Positions 25,881 to 34,530 of a DNA stretch of 64,000 nt are shown in pieces. The first letter of the stretch is position 1, and the number at the start of each line of letters is the position of its first letter. Source of the stretch: JAMLHH01 sp037189845 (lineage in GTDB: Bacteria; Bacteroidota; Bacteroidia; Chitinophagales; JADIYW01); assembly GCA_037189845.1 (NCBI GenBank), contig JBBCIS010000006.1, positions 62,001-126,000 of the forward strand. The letters run 5' to 3'. The position numbers were made by a program, and so were the translations under genes. Below the pieces are notes generated by a model that was given only the letters and a program-made list of their open reading frames with translations, was not told where the DNA came from and did no database searches.

Positions 25881-27413
25881 ATGAAAATTTGTATAATCAG
25901 ACCTAGTGTCATACATAAAGAGTTGGCTCTTTCTCATATGCCATCAGCGCCTATAGGTCCAGCATATATAGCTTCAGTATTGAGGCAGCATGGACATGAT
26001 GTACAGGTTATAGATGCTCCAATTGAAGGGTTTAATAATGTGGAGAAATTCATAATGGACACATATATTTATGGACTTAATCCTGAGAATACTATTTTAA
26101 TGGCTGATGAAGATACAGAAGTGTTTTGTATTAGTTTCATGTTTACCAATAATTGGTACTTTGACAGAGAACTTGTAAAAGAGGCTAAAAAGAGATTTCC
26201 AAACTCGATTATTATAGGAGGAGGTGAGCATGCAACTGCAGTTCCTAAGTATTGTTTTGATACAGCTCCGGGCTTAGATTTTATTGTGATGGGTGAAGGT
26301 GAAGCGACAGTAGTAGAACTAATGGATGCGATAGAAAAGGAGGAAACCTATGAGGAGATTAATAGTATAGTTTATAAAAGAGGAGAAGAGTTAATTATCA
26401 ATCGTGGAAAGAAAGTAAAGAGAATATTAAATATAAGTCAGATTCCCTGGCCGGCATGGGACCTGTTTCCATTAGATAAATATTTTGACAATAAAATATC
26501 GTATGGGGTATATCGGGGTAATTCTTTACCTATTATGGCATCAAGAGGTTGTCCCTATGAATGTACCTTTTGTTCAAATCCAATAATGTGGGGACGGCAA
26601 TATACACTTAGAGATATCAGTGATTTTCTAGATGAACTAGAGTTTTGGAACAAGAATTATAATGTTGTTAATTTTGATTTTTATGATTTGACTGCTGTGA
26701 TCAAGCGTCAGTGGATAATCGATATGTGTGATGAGTTAGAAAAAAGAAATCTTAAAATCACTTATCAGATTCCTGCAGGTACAAGAGCAGAAGCCATAGA
26801 TTTTGAGGTGGCATCAAAGTTATTCAAAACAGGGTGTAAAAATATTACCTATGCTCCTGAATCCGGCTCTGTCAAAGTTTTGAAAGATATTAAAAAGAAA
26901 GTTAAGCTGTCGGTAATGTATTACTCAATAGCTTGCGCATATAAGGCTGGCATGAATGTGAAACTCAATATAATAGTGGGAATGCCTGGAGAAACACATA
27001 AGGATGTGTGGCTTACGATATGGTTTCTAATAAGAAGCAGTTGGATAGGAGTACACGATATGTATCCTGCAATTTTTTCTCCATATCCGGGTAGTGTATT
27101 GTTTGATTCCTTAACCGAACAAGGCGAAGTAGATATATATAGTGATGAGTATATTGCTGAAATTATCAATTCTCACGATTTATGGCCGGGAAAAACTTAT
27201 AATGCTTCCATGAAATCTTTTTATATAAAACTCTATAGTGTCATTATGTATTTTGTTTTTTATGGTACTAATTTCCTTTTTAGACCTCAGAGAATCTTTC
27301 AATTACTTAAAAACATTTATACTGGTAAGCACGAATCCAGATCGGAGCTTGTGTTAGCACAGACATTGTTTAAATTTAAACGGGCAAAGGAAATTAAAAA
27401 AGAAGTGGCTTAA
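25881..27413 (+). CDS. Cobalamin-binding-type radical SAM protein, copy 3
   Basis: A 510-residue protein. The B12-binding-like domain shows APIGPAYIASVLRQHGHDV, FCISFMFTNNW, IIGGGEHATAVP and IVMGEGEATVVEL. The cluster motif is RGCPYECTFCSNPIMWGR, followed by VNFDFYDLTAV, YAPESGS and MPGETHKD. The last 60 residues contain a hydrophobic segment (SVIMYFVFYGTNFLF) and a basic amphipathic end, so it is probably membrane-associated, in keeping with a lipid-linked substrate. It is a close paralog of copy 4 at 27654-29165 (shared TFCSxPxMWGR, FTNNW, GTRAEAIDFEVA, GCKNITYAPESGS). Methyl transfer or ring chemistry on a lipid or sugar is likely from the family; the exact reaction is not visible. Confidence 0.82.
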   Translation: MKICIIRPSVIHKELALSHMPSAPIGPAYIASVLRQHGHDVQVIDAPIEGFNNVEKFIMDTYIYGLNPENTILMADEDTEVFCISFMFTNNWYFDRELVKEAKKRFPNSIIIGGGEHATAVPKYCFDTAPGLDFIVMGEGEATVVELMDAIEKEETYEEINSIVYKRGEELIINRGKKVKRILNISQIPWPAWDLFPLDKYFDNKISYGVYRGNSLPIMASRGCPYECTFCSNPIMWGRQYTLRDISDFLDELEFWNKNYNVVNFDFYDLTAVIKRQWIIDMCDELEKRNLKITYQIPAGTRAEAIDFEVASKLFKTGCKNITYAPESGSVKVLKDIKKKVKLSVMYYSIACAYKAGMNVKLNIIVGMPGETHKDVWLTIWFLIRSSWIGVHDMYPAIFSPYPGSVLFDSLTEQGEVDIYSDEYIAEIINSHDLWPGKTYNASMKSFYIKLYSVIMYFVFYGTNFLFRPQRIFQLLKNIYTGKHESRSELVLAQTLFKFKRAKEIKKEVA

Positions 27414-27432
27414 TTGGGGGTATTGAAAATAC

Positions 27433-27624
27433 CTATACGGTTATTGCTACTAACACGATAACAATCAATTTAGCGTAGTTTATTTTTTGTAAAACATTTT
27501 GGAATAAAGGAAATAGCCTTCCGACTAATAAATTCGATCTGTTTTGAGTAAATGAAGATAGAGCAGATATATCATCCAGGCTGCCATCATGTTTTTGAGA
27601 ATAAATCCATAGTTTATAATACAA
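27433..27624 (-). pseudogene. Possible relic of a membrane-associated protein
   Basis: The minus strand is open for about 70 codons between a TAA just upstream and a stop at 27433, with protein-like content: KLWIYSQKHDGSLDDISALS, then FTQNRSNLLVGRLF, ending in a hydrophobic KLIVIVLVAITV. There is no ATG start (TTG would be needed) and it faces into the gap between two paralogous radical SAM genes. It may be the C-terminal remnant of a lost gene, or a chance reading frame. Confidence 0.25.
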
Positions 27625-27629
27625 TGCTT

Positions 27630-27637
27630 TATATTTG
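27630..27637 (+). promoter_or_regulatory. Candidate Bacteroidota -7 element
   Basis: TATATTTG, a perfect match to TAnnTTTG, 16 bases before the ATG of the radical SAM gene at 27654. It suggests that this paralog has its own promoter, separate from copy 3. A TTTTTGAG lies further upstream than the usual -33 spacing. Confidence 0.5.
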
Positions 27638-27653
27638 ACAACGGCTATTTACG

Positions 27654-29165
27654 ATGAAGGTATGTCTGATTAAACCACCAATTTTACACAAAGGAGTATC
27701 ATTTGCAAGATTTGCTACTCCTCCTTTAGGATTGGCGTATATAGCAGGAGCTTTGAGAAGTGAAGGTCATCAGGTTCAGGTGATTGATGCATCAGCTTTA
27801 GGAATAGACAAAGTTTCTTTATTTAAAAATAAGATTTATCTATTTGGATTAAATAAAGAAGAAATATCAGATTTGATTGATGAGGATACTGATGTAGTGT
27901 GCTATAGCTTTATGTTTACGAATAATTGGCTTTATGACAGAGAGTTGGTTAGATATGTAAAAAATAGATTTCCTCGTATTCTGTCCATAGCTGGAGGTGA
28001 GCATGCTAGCGCTCTTCCTGAATATTCTATAGAGCAATCCGGACTGGACTTTGTGGTTCTGGGTGAAGGAGAATCCGTAATTGTCCAATTAATGCATGCT
28101 ATAGAAAGACAAGAGTCTTATCAGAGTATAAAAGGAATTGTTTATAAAGTAGAAAACTCTTTTATAAATACTGGAAAACAGGTCCGAGCTTCTCAAATTG
28201 AGAATATTGTGTGGCCCGCCTGGGATTTGTTTCCCTTGAATATTTACTTTGAAAATAAAATGACCTATGGAGTATACAGAGGTAATACGCTACCTGTTAA
28301 TGCTACAAGAGGATGTCCATATCAATGTACGTTTTGCAGCAGTCCGGATATGTGGGGGAGAAAATATGAAATGAGACCTCCGAAAGACTTCGTAGATGAA
28401 CTGGAGTTTTTGAACAAAGAGTATAAAGTAGTTAATTTTGACTTATATGATTTGACTGCCATTATTAAAAAATACTGGATTGTAGAAATGTGCAGAGAGA
28501 TCATAAAGAGGGAATTGAATATTACATATCAACTCCCTTCAGGAACAAGGGCGGAAGCAATAGATTTTGAAGTCGCAGAACTGCTATATCAGTCGGGTTG
28601 CAAAAATATTACCTATGCTCCGGAGTCTGGTTCTGAAATAGTTTTAAAAGATATTAAAAAGAAGGTGAAAATCGACAAGATGCTGGAGTCTATAAAATCA
28701 TCCAGCAAAGTTGGACTAAATATCAAATTGAATATGATAATTGGATTCCCGGATGAAAAACATACGGATATTTGGGAAACATTACTCTTTTTAATTAAAT
28801 GTAGCTGGTATGGTGCCAACGATGCTGCACCTGCTGTTTTTTCTCCATATCCGGGCAGTGAGTTATTTGAAAGACTTAGAAAGGAAGGAAAGATAGACCC
28901 GGCAGACGACGAGTATTTGTATGATATCATAAATACGTATGATTTGATGCCCGGAAAGATTTTCAGTAATCACATCAGTGCTTTTGCTATCAAAATTTAT
29001 GTGTATCTGTTTCTGTTAGTATTTTACGGATCAAATTATCTTTTCAGACCAATAAGGCTATTCCGCACTTTACAGAATATATTTCTCGAAAGAGAAGAAT
29101 CCAGAATAGAACAGTTAGTGCTAAATAACTTTCTTAAACCGTTGAAATTGATTTTCAGAGGCTAG
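27654..29165 (+). CDS. Cobalamin-binding-type radical SAM protein, copy 4 (paralog of copy 3)
   Basis: A 503-residue protein that aligns with copy 3 along its whole length: TPPLGLAYIAGALRSEGHQV, CYSFMFTNNWLYDRELV, IAGGEHASALPEYS, RGCPYQCTFCSSPDMWGR with the CxxxCxxC site, NFDLYDLTAIIKK, GTRAEAIDFEVAELL, YAPESGS, and the same hydrophobic C-terminal segment (YVYLFLLVFYGSNYLFRP). It probably arose by tandem duplication. Differences are spread over the protein, so it is not a recent copy and may act on another position or substrate. It has its own candidate promoter and is followed by a convergent GT2 gene. Confidence 0.82.
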   Translation: MKVCLIKPPILHKGVSFARFATPPLGLAYIAGALRSEGHQVQVIDASALGIDKVSLFKNKIYLFGLNKEEISDLIDEDTDVVCYSFMFTNNWLYDRELVRYVKNRFPRILSIAGGEHASALPEYSIEQSGLDFVVLGEGESVIVQLMHAIERQESYQSIKGIVYKVENSFINTGKQVRASQIENIVWPAWDLFPLNIYFENKMTYGVYRGNTLPVNATRGCPYQCTFCSSPDMWGRKYEMRPPKDFVDELEFLNKEYKVVNFDLYDLTAIIKKYWIVEMCREIIKRELNITYQLPSGTRAEAIDFEVAELLYQSGCKNITYAPESGSEIVLKDIKKKVKIDKMLESIKSSSKVGLNIKLNMIIGFPDEKHTDIWETLLFLIKCSWYGANDAAPAVFSPYPGSELFERLRKEGKIDPADDEYLYDIINTYDLMPGKIFSNHISAFAIKIYVYLFLLVFYGSNYLFRPIRLFRTLQNIFLEREESRIEQLVLNNFLKPLKLIFRG

Positions 29166-29188
29166 CTCCAATAAGTTAGGATATAAGA

Positions 29189-29908
29189 CTATTCTTTTAT
29201 ACGCATATAGTTTTTCCAGATATAAGAAAGCATCTTAATTTCTCTTAGAAAATCAAAAGAAGACTCTTTTGCTGCAGTCCATTGAACAGGTATTTCTGAT
29301 ATCTTAAAATTGTTCTTTTGTGCTATTATCAATAGTTCTGCATCCCAGAACCATCCTCTTTTATAGGAATAGTCATACCCGAGTTGGTTGTGTAGATTTT
29401 TGAAATGGTCTGTTTTAAAAGCCTTAAATCCACATATGTGATCCTGAACGTTGCTTTTAAACGTAATTCTTAAGAAAGAATTGAATATTTTGCTGTATAA
29501 CAAACGTTTAAGACTTCTTTGAGCTTTTATACCTTTGTATCTGCTTCCAATTGCGATGTCATAATCATTTACTTGTATATTGTCAAAAGCAGTACTAACA
29601 AAACTTAAGGGAACAGAAATATCTGCATCAAAAAACATTGCAATCTTATACTGAGCTTCACAGATAGCCTTACCTAGATTCTCTCTTCTTGATGGTCCTG
29701 CCTTATTCTCTATTAACCGGATATATTTCTTCTCCTCAATAATAGAGTAGAGGATATTAACGGTATGATCTGAAGAGTTGTCATCAATGATGATTAGCTC
29801 AAAATTGTCAAAATTTTGATGTAAATAATCATAAATTATACTAACAGAATCTTTTATAAAAGATGCAGAGTTATAAACAGGGATAAAGACAGAAATTTCT
29901 CTATACAT
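29189..29908 (-). CDS. Family 2 glycosyltransferase (dolichyl-phosphate sugar synthase type)
   Basis: A 239-residue soluble GT-A enzyme. Motifs are ISVFIPVYNSASFI, LIIIDDNSSDHTVN, ENLGKAICEA, the metal-binding MFFDADISVPLSF and IAIGSRYKGIKAQR, followed by HICGFKAFK and a RGWFWDAELLI block typical of ALG5/DPM-like proteins. It most likely makes a polyprenyl-phosphate-linked sugar. Its start overlaps the end of the Gfo/Idh/MocA gene by 8 bases, so the two are translationally coupled, and together with the FAD oxidoreductase they form a three-gene minus-strand operon. Confidence 0.83.
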   Translation of the reverse strand: MYREISVFIPVYNSASFIKDSVSIIYDYLHQNFDNFELIIIDDNSSDHTVNILYSIIEEKKYIRLIENKAGPSRRENLGKAICEAQYKIAMFFDADISVPLSFVSTAFDNIQVNDYDIAIGSRYKGIKAQRSLKRLLYSKIFNSFLRITFKSNVQDHICGFKAFKTDHFKNLHNQLGYDYSYKRGWFWDAELLIIAQKNNFKISEIPVQWTAAKESSFDFLREIKMLSYIWKNYMRIKE

Positions 29909-30836
29909 TTAAAAAAGTTTTAAATACTCTGTAAAACAAATTCTCAATCCTGAAAATTTCTATACTTTCGATATTACTGATCAAAGGAGAATTTTTCTTG
30001 TTAAGAATAGCTTTTATAATCATGTCAATTGAAATTTTTAATAGATCATCGGAATATCTGATTGTATTTTGTTCAGAATATTTAGTCATTATCTTGCCTG
30101 AATCCTGAACCGGTGAAATAAAAGTGGTTTTCCCATCCACACTTAATTCCAGATTGGCCATTTGAATTCCGGATGATTGCTTTAAGTAAATTTCTCCTTG
30201 TATAGTTCTATACATAAAAGAAATTTTAATGGAATCAGTTGCCGTAATGATATGTGTGATTTTATGAAAAGCTTTAATGTCGTTGAGTCCAAGTTTGACA
30301 AAAATACTGACAGGATGAGAAATCAGCAAACGATAAAGTGTGTCGATATCTTCTTTCGAATTTTTTATCCCAATCTCAATTTTTACTGACAAATATTTTG
30401 ATGGTTGAGGGGAATTTAAGTAAACGGGGATAAATGCTCTCTGACAATTTGTAGAAATAAGTAATGAATGTTGGTCTGCCTGATTAAAAATTTTTGAAAC
30501 TTCATTTTCTAACTCAGCCATTCCAATAGGTAGAAGTGGTTTCTCTACCAATACATGTTTTCCATTATCTACCGCTGTTTTCAAATATTTAAAATGAGTT
30601 TGATCAGGAGAAGAAATAATGATTAGATCAAGATTTTTTTGTTTGAATAATTGATCCATTTGGTCAACATGAAAGAATGTAAAACCTGATAGACTTGGGT
30701 GGGTAGGTCTATTCCTTCCTACAATAGCTATCAGATTTGCATTAGGGTGGCGATTGACCTCATTGACTATAAACCTTCCTAACCCATAATTCCTTCTTTC
30801 GGATCCGATAACAGCAATACCCACTTTTTCTTTCAT
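29901..30836 (-). CDS. Gfo/Idh/MocA-family oxidoreductase
   Basis: A 311-residue NAD(P)-dependent dehydrogenase. The Rossmann part includes GIAVIGSERRNYGLGRF, IAIVGRNRPTH, LIIISSPDQTHF and the conserved EKPLLP lysine-proline motif at about residue 100. The C-terminal domain is less conserved and has no typical H-x-x-x-D catalytic block that I can place with certainty. Such enzymes oxidise or reduce sugars, nucleotide sugars or inositols. In the same operon as an FAD oxidoreductase and a GT2 enzyme it probably prepares an unusual sugar. The nucleotide-binding loop is GSERRNYG rather than GxGxxG, which is an oddity. Confidence 0.72.
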   Translation of the reverse strand: MKEKVGIAVIGSERRNYGLGRFIVNEVNRHPNANLIAIVGRNRPTHPSLSGFTFFHVDQMDQLFKQKNLDLIIISSPDQTHFKYLKTAVDNGKHVLVEKPLLPIGMAELENEVSKIFNQADQHSLLISTNCQRAFIPVYLNSPQPSKYLSVKIEIGIKNSKEDIDTLYRLLISHPVSIFVKLGLNDIKAFHKITHIITATDSIKISFMYRTIQGEIYLKQSSGIQMANLELSVDGKTTFISPVQDSGKIMTKYSEQNTIRYSDDLLKISIDMIIKAILNKKNSPLISNIESIEIFRIENLFYRVFKTFLNV

Positions 30837-30851
30837 AGAAATAACAGCAAT

Positions 30852-31886
30852 TTATCTAAATTCTCGAAGGAAATTTAAAATATATTCTTCTGCCTGAAAG
30901 ATAGAGCTTATTTTTCCTGAAAAAATCTTTATAAGCCTTGAATTACAATCAAATAGTAAGCTTCTATTTGCATCTTTATTATTGTGAGTGGCTCTTATAG
31001 TTGAAATTTTTCCAACTATCTGATATTTTTTGTCAAAATCTTTATAATAAAAACATGCCTTCTCTATCATTTCTCTTTGATGAAGAATCTCATCCCCATA
31101 TGAAGATGCCTGGCTGCGAATATCTTCAAGATTATTTGATTTTATTATAGAAGAGAATTCTACATCATATAGTGTGTAGTGGTTTGCTAAGGGAGAGTAG
31201 GGTGTTAATGATTGAAAGTCACCATCCATTATCACAAAGCTAAGTTCTCGGTCATTATTTAATCCCTTTAATATGGGTAGTTGGATGAGTTCATAACGCA
31301 CATTTAGATTGTGTATATATGAAAAAGATGAGTAGGAACAGTCTATTACCAAATCATACTGATGATGATTGTTGATGATTATATTGTTTTCTGTTTCGGT
31401 TAACGAATATACAGGAGTATTCAAAAAGATAAATTTTTGCAATTCGTTCATGAAAAATGCTCGTGCCTTTGGGAAATCAATAAAATATTCTTCACACAGC
31501 AATGCACCCTGAAGATTCTGAAAACCATATCTTTCTGCATGAATTTCCTGAAATTTCAGATGGGATGCCGATAGAATATCTTTGTACGTTTCCCAGTCTA
31601 ATAATGAATCTATTGAAGAAATGCCATAGATGTTGTGTTTTTTGTCTAATAAAAACTGGGGATATTTTTTTTGAAAAATATCAAGGTACAGATTGTTTTC
31701 TAATCTAGTTGATTTTGCCCTTGGATAGTGGAATCCGCCATGTAACCTATTGGTATTATTACCTGAAGCGCCAGCAAAAATATTGCCTTCTTTTTCAAAT
31801 AGATTTACATGATACCCCTTCCTGATTAATTCATAAGCTATATGACATCCGTACCAGCCGGAACCAATGATTCCTATTTTTATCAT
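30852..31886 (-). CDS. FAD-dependent oxidoreductase (DAO-like)
   Basis: A 344-residue flavoprotein. The N-terminus has a clean dinucleotide-binding motif, IGIIGSGWYGCHIAYELIRK, then NLFEKEGNIFAGASG and NRLHGGFHYPRAKS, a block typical of DAO-like oxidoreductases found in capsule and O-antigen loci. The C-terminal GKISTIRATHNNKDANRS part probably helps close the substrate site. The substrate may be a sugar or amino-sugar nucleotide. It is the first gene of a minus-strand operon with the Gfo/Idh/MocA dehydrogenase and a GT2 enzyme (15-base gap, then an 8-base overlap). Two oxidoreductases in a row suggest successive oxidation or epimerisation steps. Confidence 0.75.
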   Translation of the reverse strand: MIKIGIIGSGWYGCHIAYELIRKGYHVNLFEKEGNIFAGASGNNTNRLHGGFHYPRAKSTRLENNLYLDIFQKKYPQFLLDKKHNIYGISSIDSLLDWETYKDILSASHLKFQEIHAERYGFQNLQGALLCEEYFIDFPKARAFFMNELQKFIFLNTPVYSLTETENNIIINNHHQYDLVIDCSYSSFSYIHNLNVRYELIQLPILKGLNNDRELSFVIMDGDFQSLTPYSPLANHYTLYDVEFSSIIKSNNLEDIRSQASSYGDEILHQREMIEKACFYYKDFDKKYQIVGKISTIRATHNNKDANRSLLFDCNSRLIKIFSGKISSIFQAEEYILNFLREFR

Positions 31887-31922
31887 TGCTTGATTTGTCA
31901 GAATACTTTGTGTAAAAGGCAG

Positions 31923-31940
31923 TCAAATTAATCAATTTGA
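31923..31940. promoter_or_regulatory. 7-bp palindrome upstream of the FAD oxidoreductase gene
   Basis: TCAAATT (31923-31929) and AATTTGA (31934-31940) form a perfect inverted repeat around AATC, 37 bases upstream of the minus-strand start at 31886. The position fits an operator, but AT-rich palindromes are frequent by chance. It lies in a 439-base divergent spacer (31887-32325) that otherwise holds only the small relic at 32127-32240. Confidence 0.3.
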
Positions 31941-32126
31941 TAGACATATCAGAAGATTGGTATTCAAAAAATTTTTTTTACTCAAAAATGTTCACTTGTT
32001 TGCCTGATTTTAAATGTTAGCTTTAATCTACAATCTAGATAATCAGATTTTTTTAGTTTTTTGACTTGTGTACAATTAATTCGGATTTGTTAAGAATAAA
32101 AGAGAATTAATTATATAAATGGAGCT

Positions 32127-32240
32127 ATGAAAATTAACATACTAATTATTTATAAATATGTTACTGGAAAATCAATGACTGTTTTGATAAATAGTCTTGT
32201 TGGAATTTTGAAAAAAGCAGATGTCAGGTATTCCTTTTGA
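32127..32240 (+). pseudogene. N-terminal fragment of a GT4-type glycosyltransferase
   Basis: A GGAG sequence just before ATG 32127 opens a 37-codon frame ending in TGA at 32240. It encodes MKINILIIYKYVTGKSM and VLINSLVGILKKADV, which resembles the start of GT4 enzymes (ILIxxxxVxGGxExVLINLL). The usual G-G-A-E loop is replaced by GKSM and the frame stops where the family would go on for 300 more residues. I read it as the remnant of a deleted glycosyltransferase gene. It lies in a 439-base spacer between divergent operons. Confidence 0.4.
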
Positions 32241-32325
32241 TTATTTTGAACAACTAAAGTGAGAATTTTAAGACAAAAGCAATGTATTTGCTAACTTCGT
32301 TTTAAGTTTTGTTAGAATTTAATTA

Positions 32326-33444
32326 ATGATACCATTTTTTAGAAAAAATTATTTTTTAGAAGATTTAGATAATCTACAATCATTTTATACTGGAAAATAT
32401 TCTGATATCAGAAGTGGTGTTTCCCAATATTGTCAATCTAAATTTTTATATAAAAATTTTCATCTGACAAAATCCTGTACTCAGTCTCTTGAAATTGCTA
32501 TTATGTCACTCAACTTACCTAAAGGTTCTGAAGTGATATTACCTTCATACGGATTTGTTTCTATAGCAAATGCAGTAGTAATAAATGGACTAAAATGTGT
32601 GTTTGTAGATTGCGATTCTAATACCATGAATATCAGTATCCCTGCAGTCCTAAATGCTATTACTGAAAAAACCAAAGCTATCATTACTATTAATTATTCA
32701 GGAATTGCCTGTGATTATGATCAGCTATTATCTGTGTGTAATAGAAATGAGATTCTTTTGATAGAAGACAACGCACATGGTATCTGTGCAAAGTATAAAG
32801 AAAGCTATTTAGGAACTTTTGGTGATATTTCTACTATGAGTTTTGATTTTTTCAAGAACATAAACTGTGGAGAAGGCGGTGGTATTATTATTAATAACAG
32901 CAGATTTTTAGATTTCTTTTATAAGACGTATAATTTTGGTACCAACAAAAAAGATTTTTTAGAAGGAAATGTAAATGCCTATGAATGGAAGCAATCAGGA
33001 ACTAATGCAATACTAGCGGAGCCTTTAGCTGTAATTCTTAAATATCAACTAGATAATTCAGAACAAATAATTCAAATATTCAAAGATAAATGGCAGTTTT
33101 ATTATGAAGAACTTGGCCAACTTGAAAATGATGGGAATATTGAATTAGTGAAGATGCCCGAATTTGCAGAGCATAATGCTCACATGTTTTGGCTAAAGGT
33201 AGATTCTGCTATTACACGTGCCAATCTTATTAGTTATTTGGGAAATAATGGAATAGAAGCGACCTTCCATTATAAACCACTACACACTTCTGAGTTTGGG
33301 AAAAAAGTAGGGGAATTCAGAGGGGAGGATATTAATACTACCAAAGAAAGTGAAAAGTTAATTCGATTGCCTTTTTATTATAGTCTGAAGAAAGATGAAC
33401 AGGCTGAGATACTGGACAGATTATATAATTTCTTCAAAAAGTAA
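32326..33444 (+). CDS. DegT/DnrJ/EryC1-family aminotransferase (KdnA-like subgroup)
   Basis: A 372-residue PLP enzyme. VILPSYGFVSIANAVV, IEDNAHGICAKY (ring-stacking region) and SFDFFKNINCGEGGG, with the Schiff-base lysine, follow the family order. The SFDFxKxxxCGEGG form is closer to KdnA (8-amino-3,8-dideoxy-octulosonate transaminase) and its relatives than to the enzyme at 4410. It is the first gene of a plus-strand run continuing with a Gfo/Idh/MocA dehydrogenase and a GT2 enzyme, so it likely makes an amino sugar or an amino-keto acid sugar. No KdnB-like gene was seen nearby, so the KdnA link is only one of sequence type. Confidence 0.8.
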   Translation: MIPFFRKNYFLEDLDNLQSFYTGKYSDIRSGVSQYCQSKFLYKNFHLTKSCTQSLEIAIMSLNLPKGSEVILPSYGFVSIANAVVINGLKCVFVDCDSNTMNISIPAVLNAITEKTKAIITINYSGIACDYDQLLSVCNRNEILLIEDNAHGICAKYKESYLGTFGDISTMSFDFFKNINCGEGGGIIINNSRFLDFFYKTYNFGTNKKDFLEGNVNAYEWKQSGTNAILAEPLAVILKYQLDNSEQIIQIFKDKWQFYYEELGQLENDGNIELVKMPEFAEHNAHMFWLKVDSAITRANLISYLGNNGIEATFHYKPLHTSEFGKKVGEFRGEDINTTKESEKLIRLPFYYSLKKDEQAEILDRLYNFFKK

Positions 33445-33516
33445 AGAAGTTTTTTGTTTGGACATATTTTTAGGATATCTATATTTATTGGTAATTTCAT
33501 CGGACAAGATAACAAG

Positions 33517-34530
33517 TTGAACAACGATTTTATTAGAGTAGCTTTAATTGGATATGGATATTGGGGTATCAATATTGCAAGATCAATTTTGTCACTTCCT
33601 AACATGAAACTGGTATCTGTTTCTGATATCAATAGTGAGAGGATAAAGATGGCACAAAATAATCATGCGGATATTAATGTATATGATTCGTATCTGGATC
33701 AGATTGAAAGTGATTCTTTAGATGCAGTAATTGTAGCAACTCCTGTTAGTACACACTTTGAGGTAGTAAAGAAGTGTTTGGAAAAAGACCTTCATGTCTT
33801 ATCAGAAAAAGTACTGTCAGAGAATAAGGAAGAAATTATTTATTTAAAAAATATTGCAGAAAAAAATAAGAAAATATTGGATGTAGGTCTTACATATCTA
33901 CATAATAATATTGTCAGATACATCCATGAGGAGATAAAAAATAATTCTTTAGGAGAGATTTTGTACATAACGCTCAAGCGTACTGGTCTGGGTCCTATAA
34001 GAAAAGATGTAGATGTAATTACAGATTTAGCAGCACATGATATCTCAATTCTGTTAAAATGGTTTGGTAAGCCTGATTGGGTTTCTTCAGAGGTGATACA
34101 AGATTATATGACTGGAAATCCGGATATTTGTTTTATTCAAATGGGTTTTGATAATATAATTGCAACAATCCATTGTTCATGGCTGACTCCTATTAAGCAA
34201 AGGCTAATAGAAGTAGTAGGTAAATCAGGAATGATAATTTTTGATGATATAGGTGTGGAGAAATTGAAAATAATAAAGCCTCAGAAAGAATACTATAAAG
34301 AGGTGTTAGACTTTGGTTCCGCGCAGTTGAAAATATCAAGTGGAGATATTATTATACCCAATATTGATTATTCACAACCTTTGTTAAATGAGTTGGAAGC
34401 ATTTTATGATTTAATACTCAACCAACAAAGTTCTTCAATGCCTGATATATCCATTTCTATTGCAGAGATTTTGATTGCTATAAGACAATCAATTGCTCAC
34501 AAATCAGCTAGAATTGTATTGAATAAATGA
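33517..34530 (+). CDS. Gfo/Idh/MocA-family oxidoreductase
   Basis: A dehydrogenase with RVALIGYGYWGINIARSI (GxGxxG nucleotide-binding loop), VSVSDINSERI, AVIVATPVSTHFEVV, and the SEKVLSENKEE position where most family members have EKP. The catalytic region has ITDLAAHDISILLKWFG, a D-x-x-x-H-D type block. No ATG precedes the first strand; in-frame TTG codons at 33454 and 33517 are the possible starts, and a TATATTTA element at 33480-33487 favours 33517. The product probably acts with the aminotransferase upstream, as in 3-keto-sugar or uronate routes. It overlaps the following GT2 gene by 4 bases (ATGA). Confidence 0.8.
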   Translation: MNNDFIRVALIGYGYWGINIARSILSLPNMKLVSVSDINSERIKMAQNNHADINVYDSYLDQIESDSLDAVIVATPVSTHFEVVKKCLEKDLHVLSEKVLSENKEEIIYLKNIAEKNKKILDVGLTYLHNNIVRYIHEEIKNNSLGEILYITLKRTGLGPIRKDVDVITDLAAHDISILLKWFGKPDWVSSEVIQDYMTGNPDICFIQMGFDNIIATIHCSWLTPIKQRLIEVVGKSGMIIFDDIGVEKLKIIKPQKEYYKEVLDFGSAQLKISSGDIIIPNIDYSQPLLNELEAFYDLILNQQSSSMPDISISIAEILIAIRQSIAHKSARIVLNK

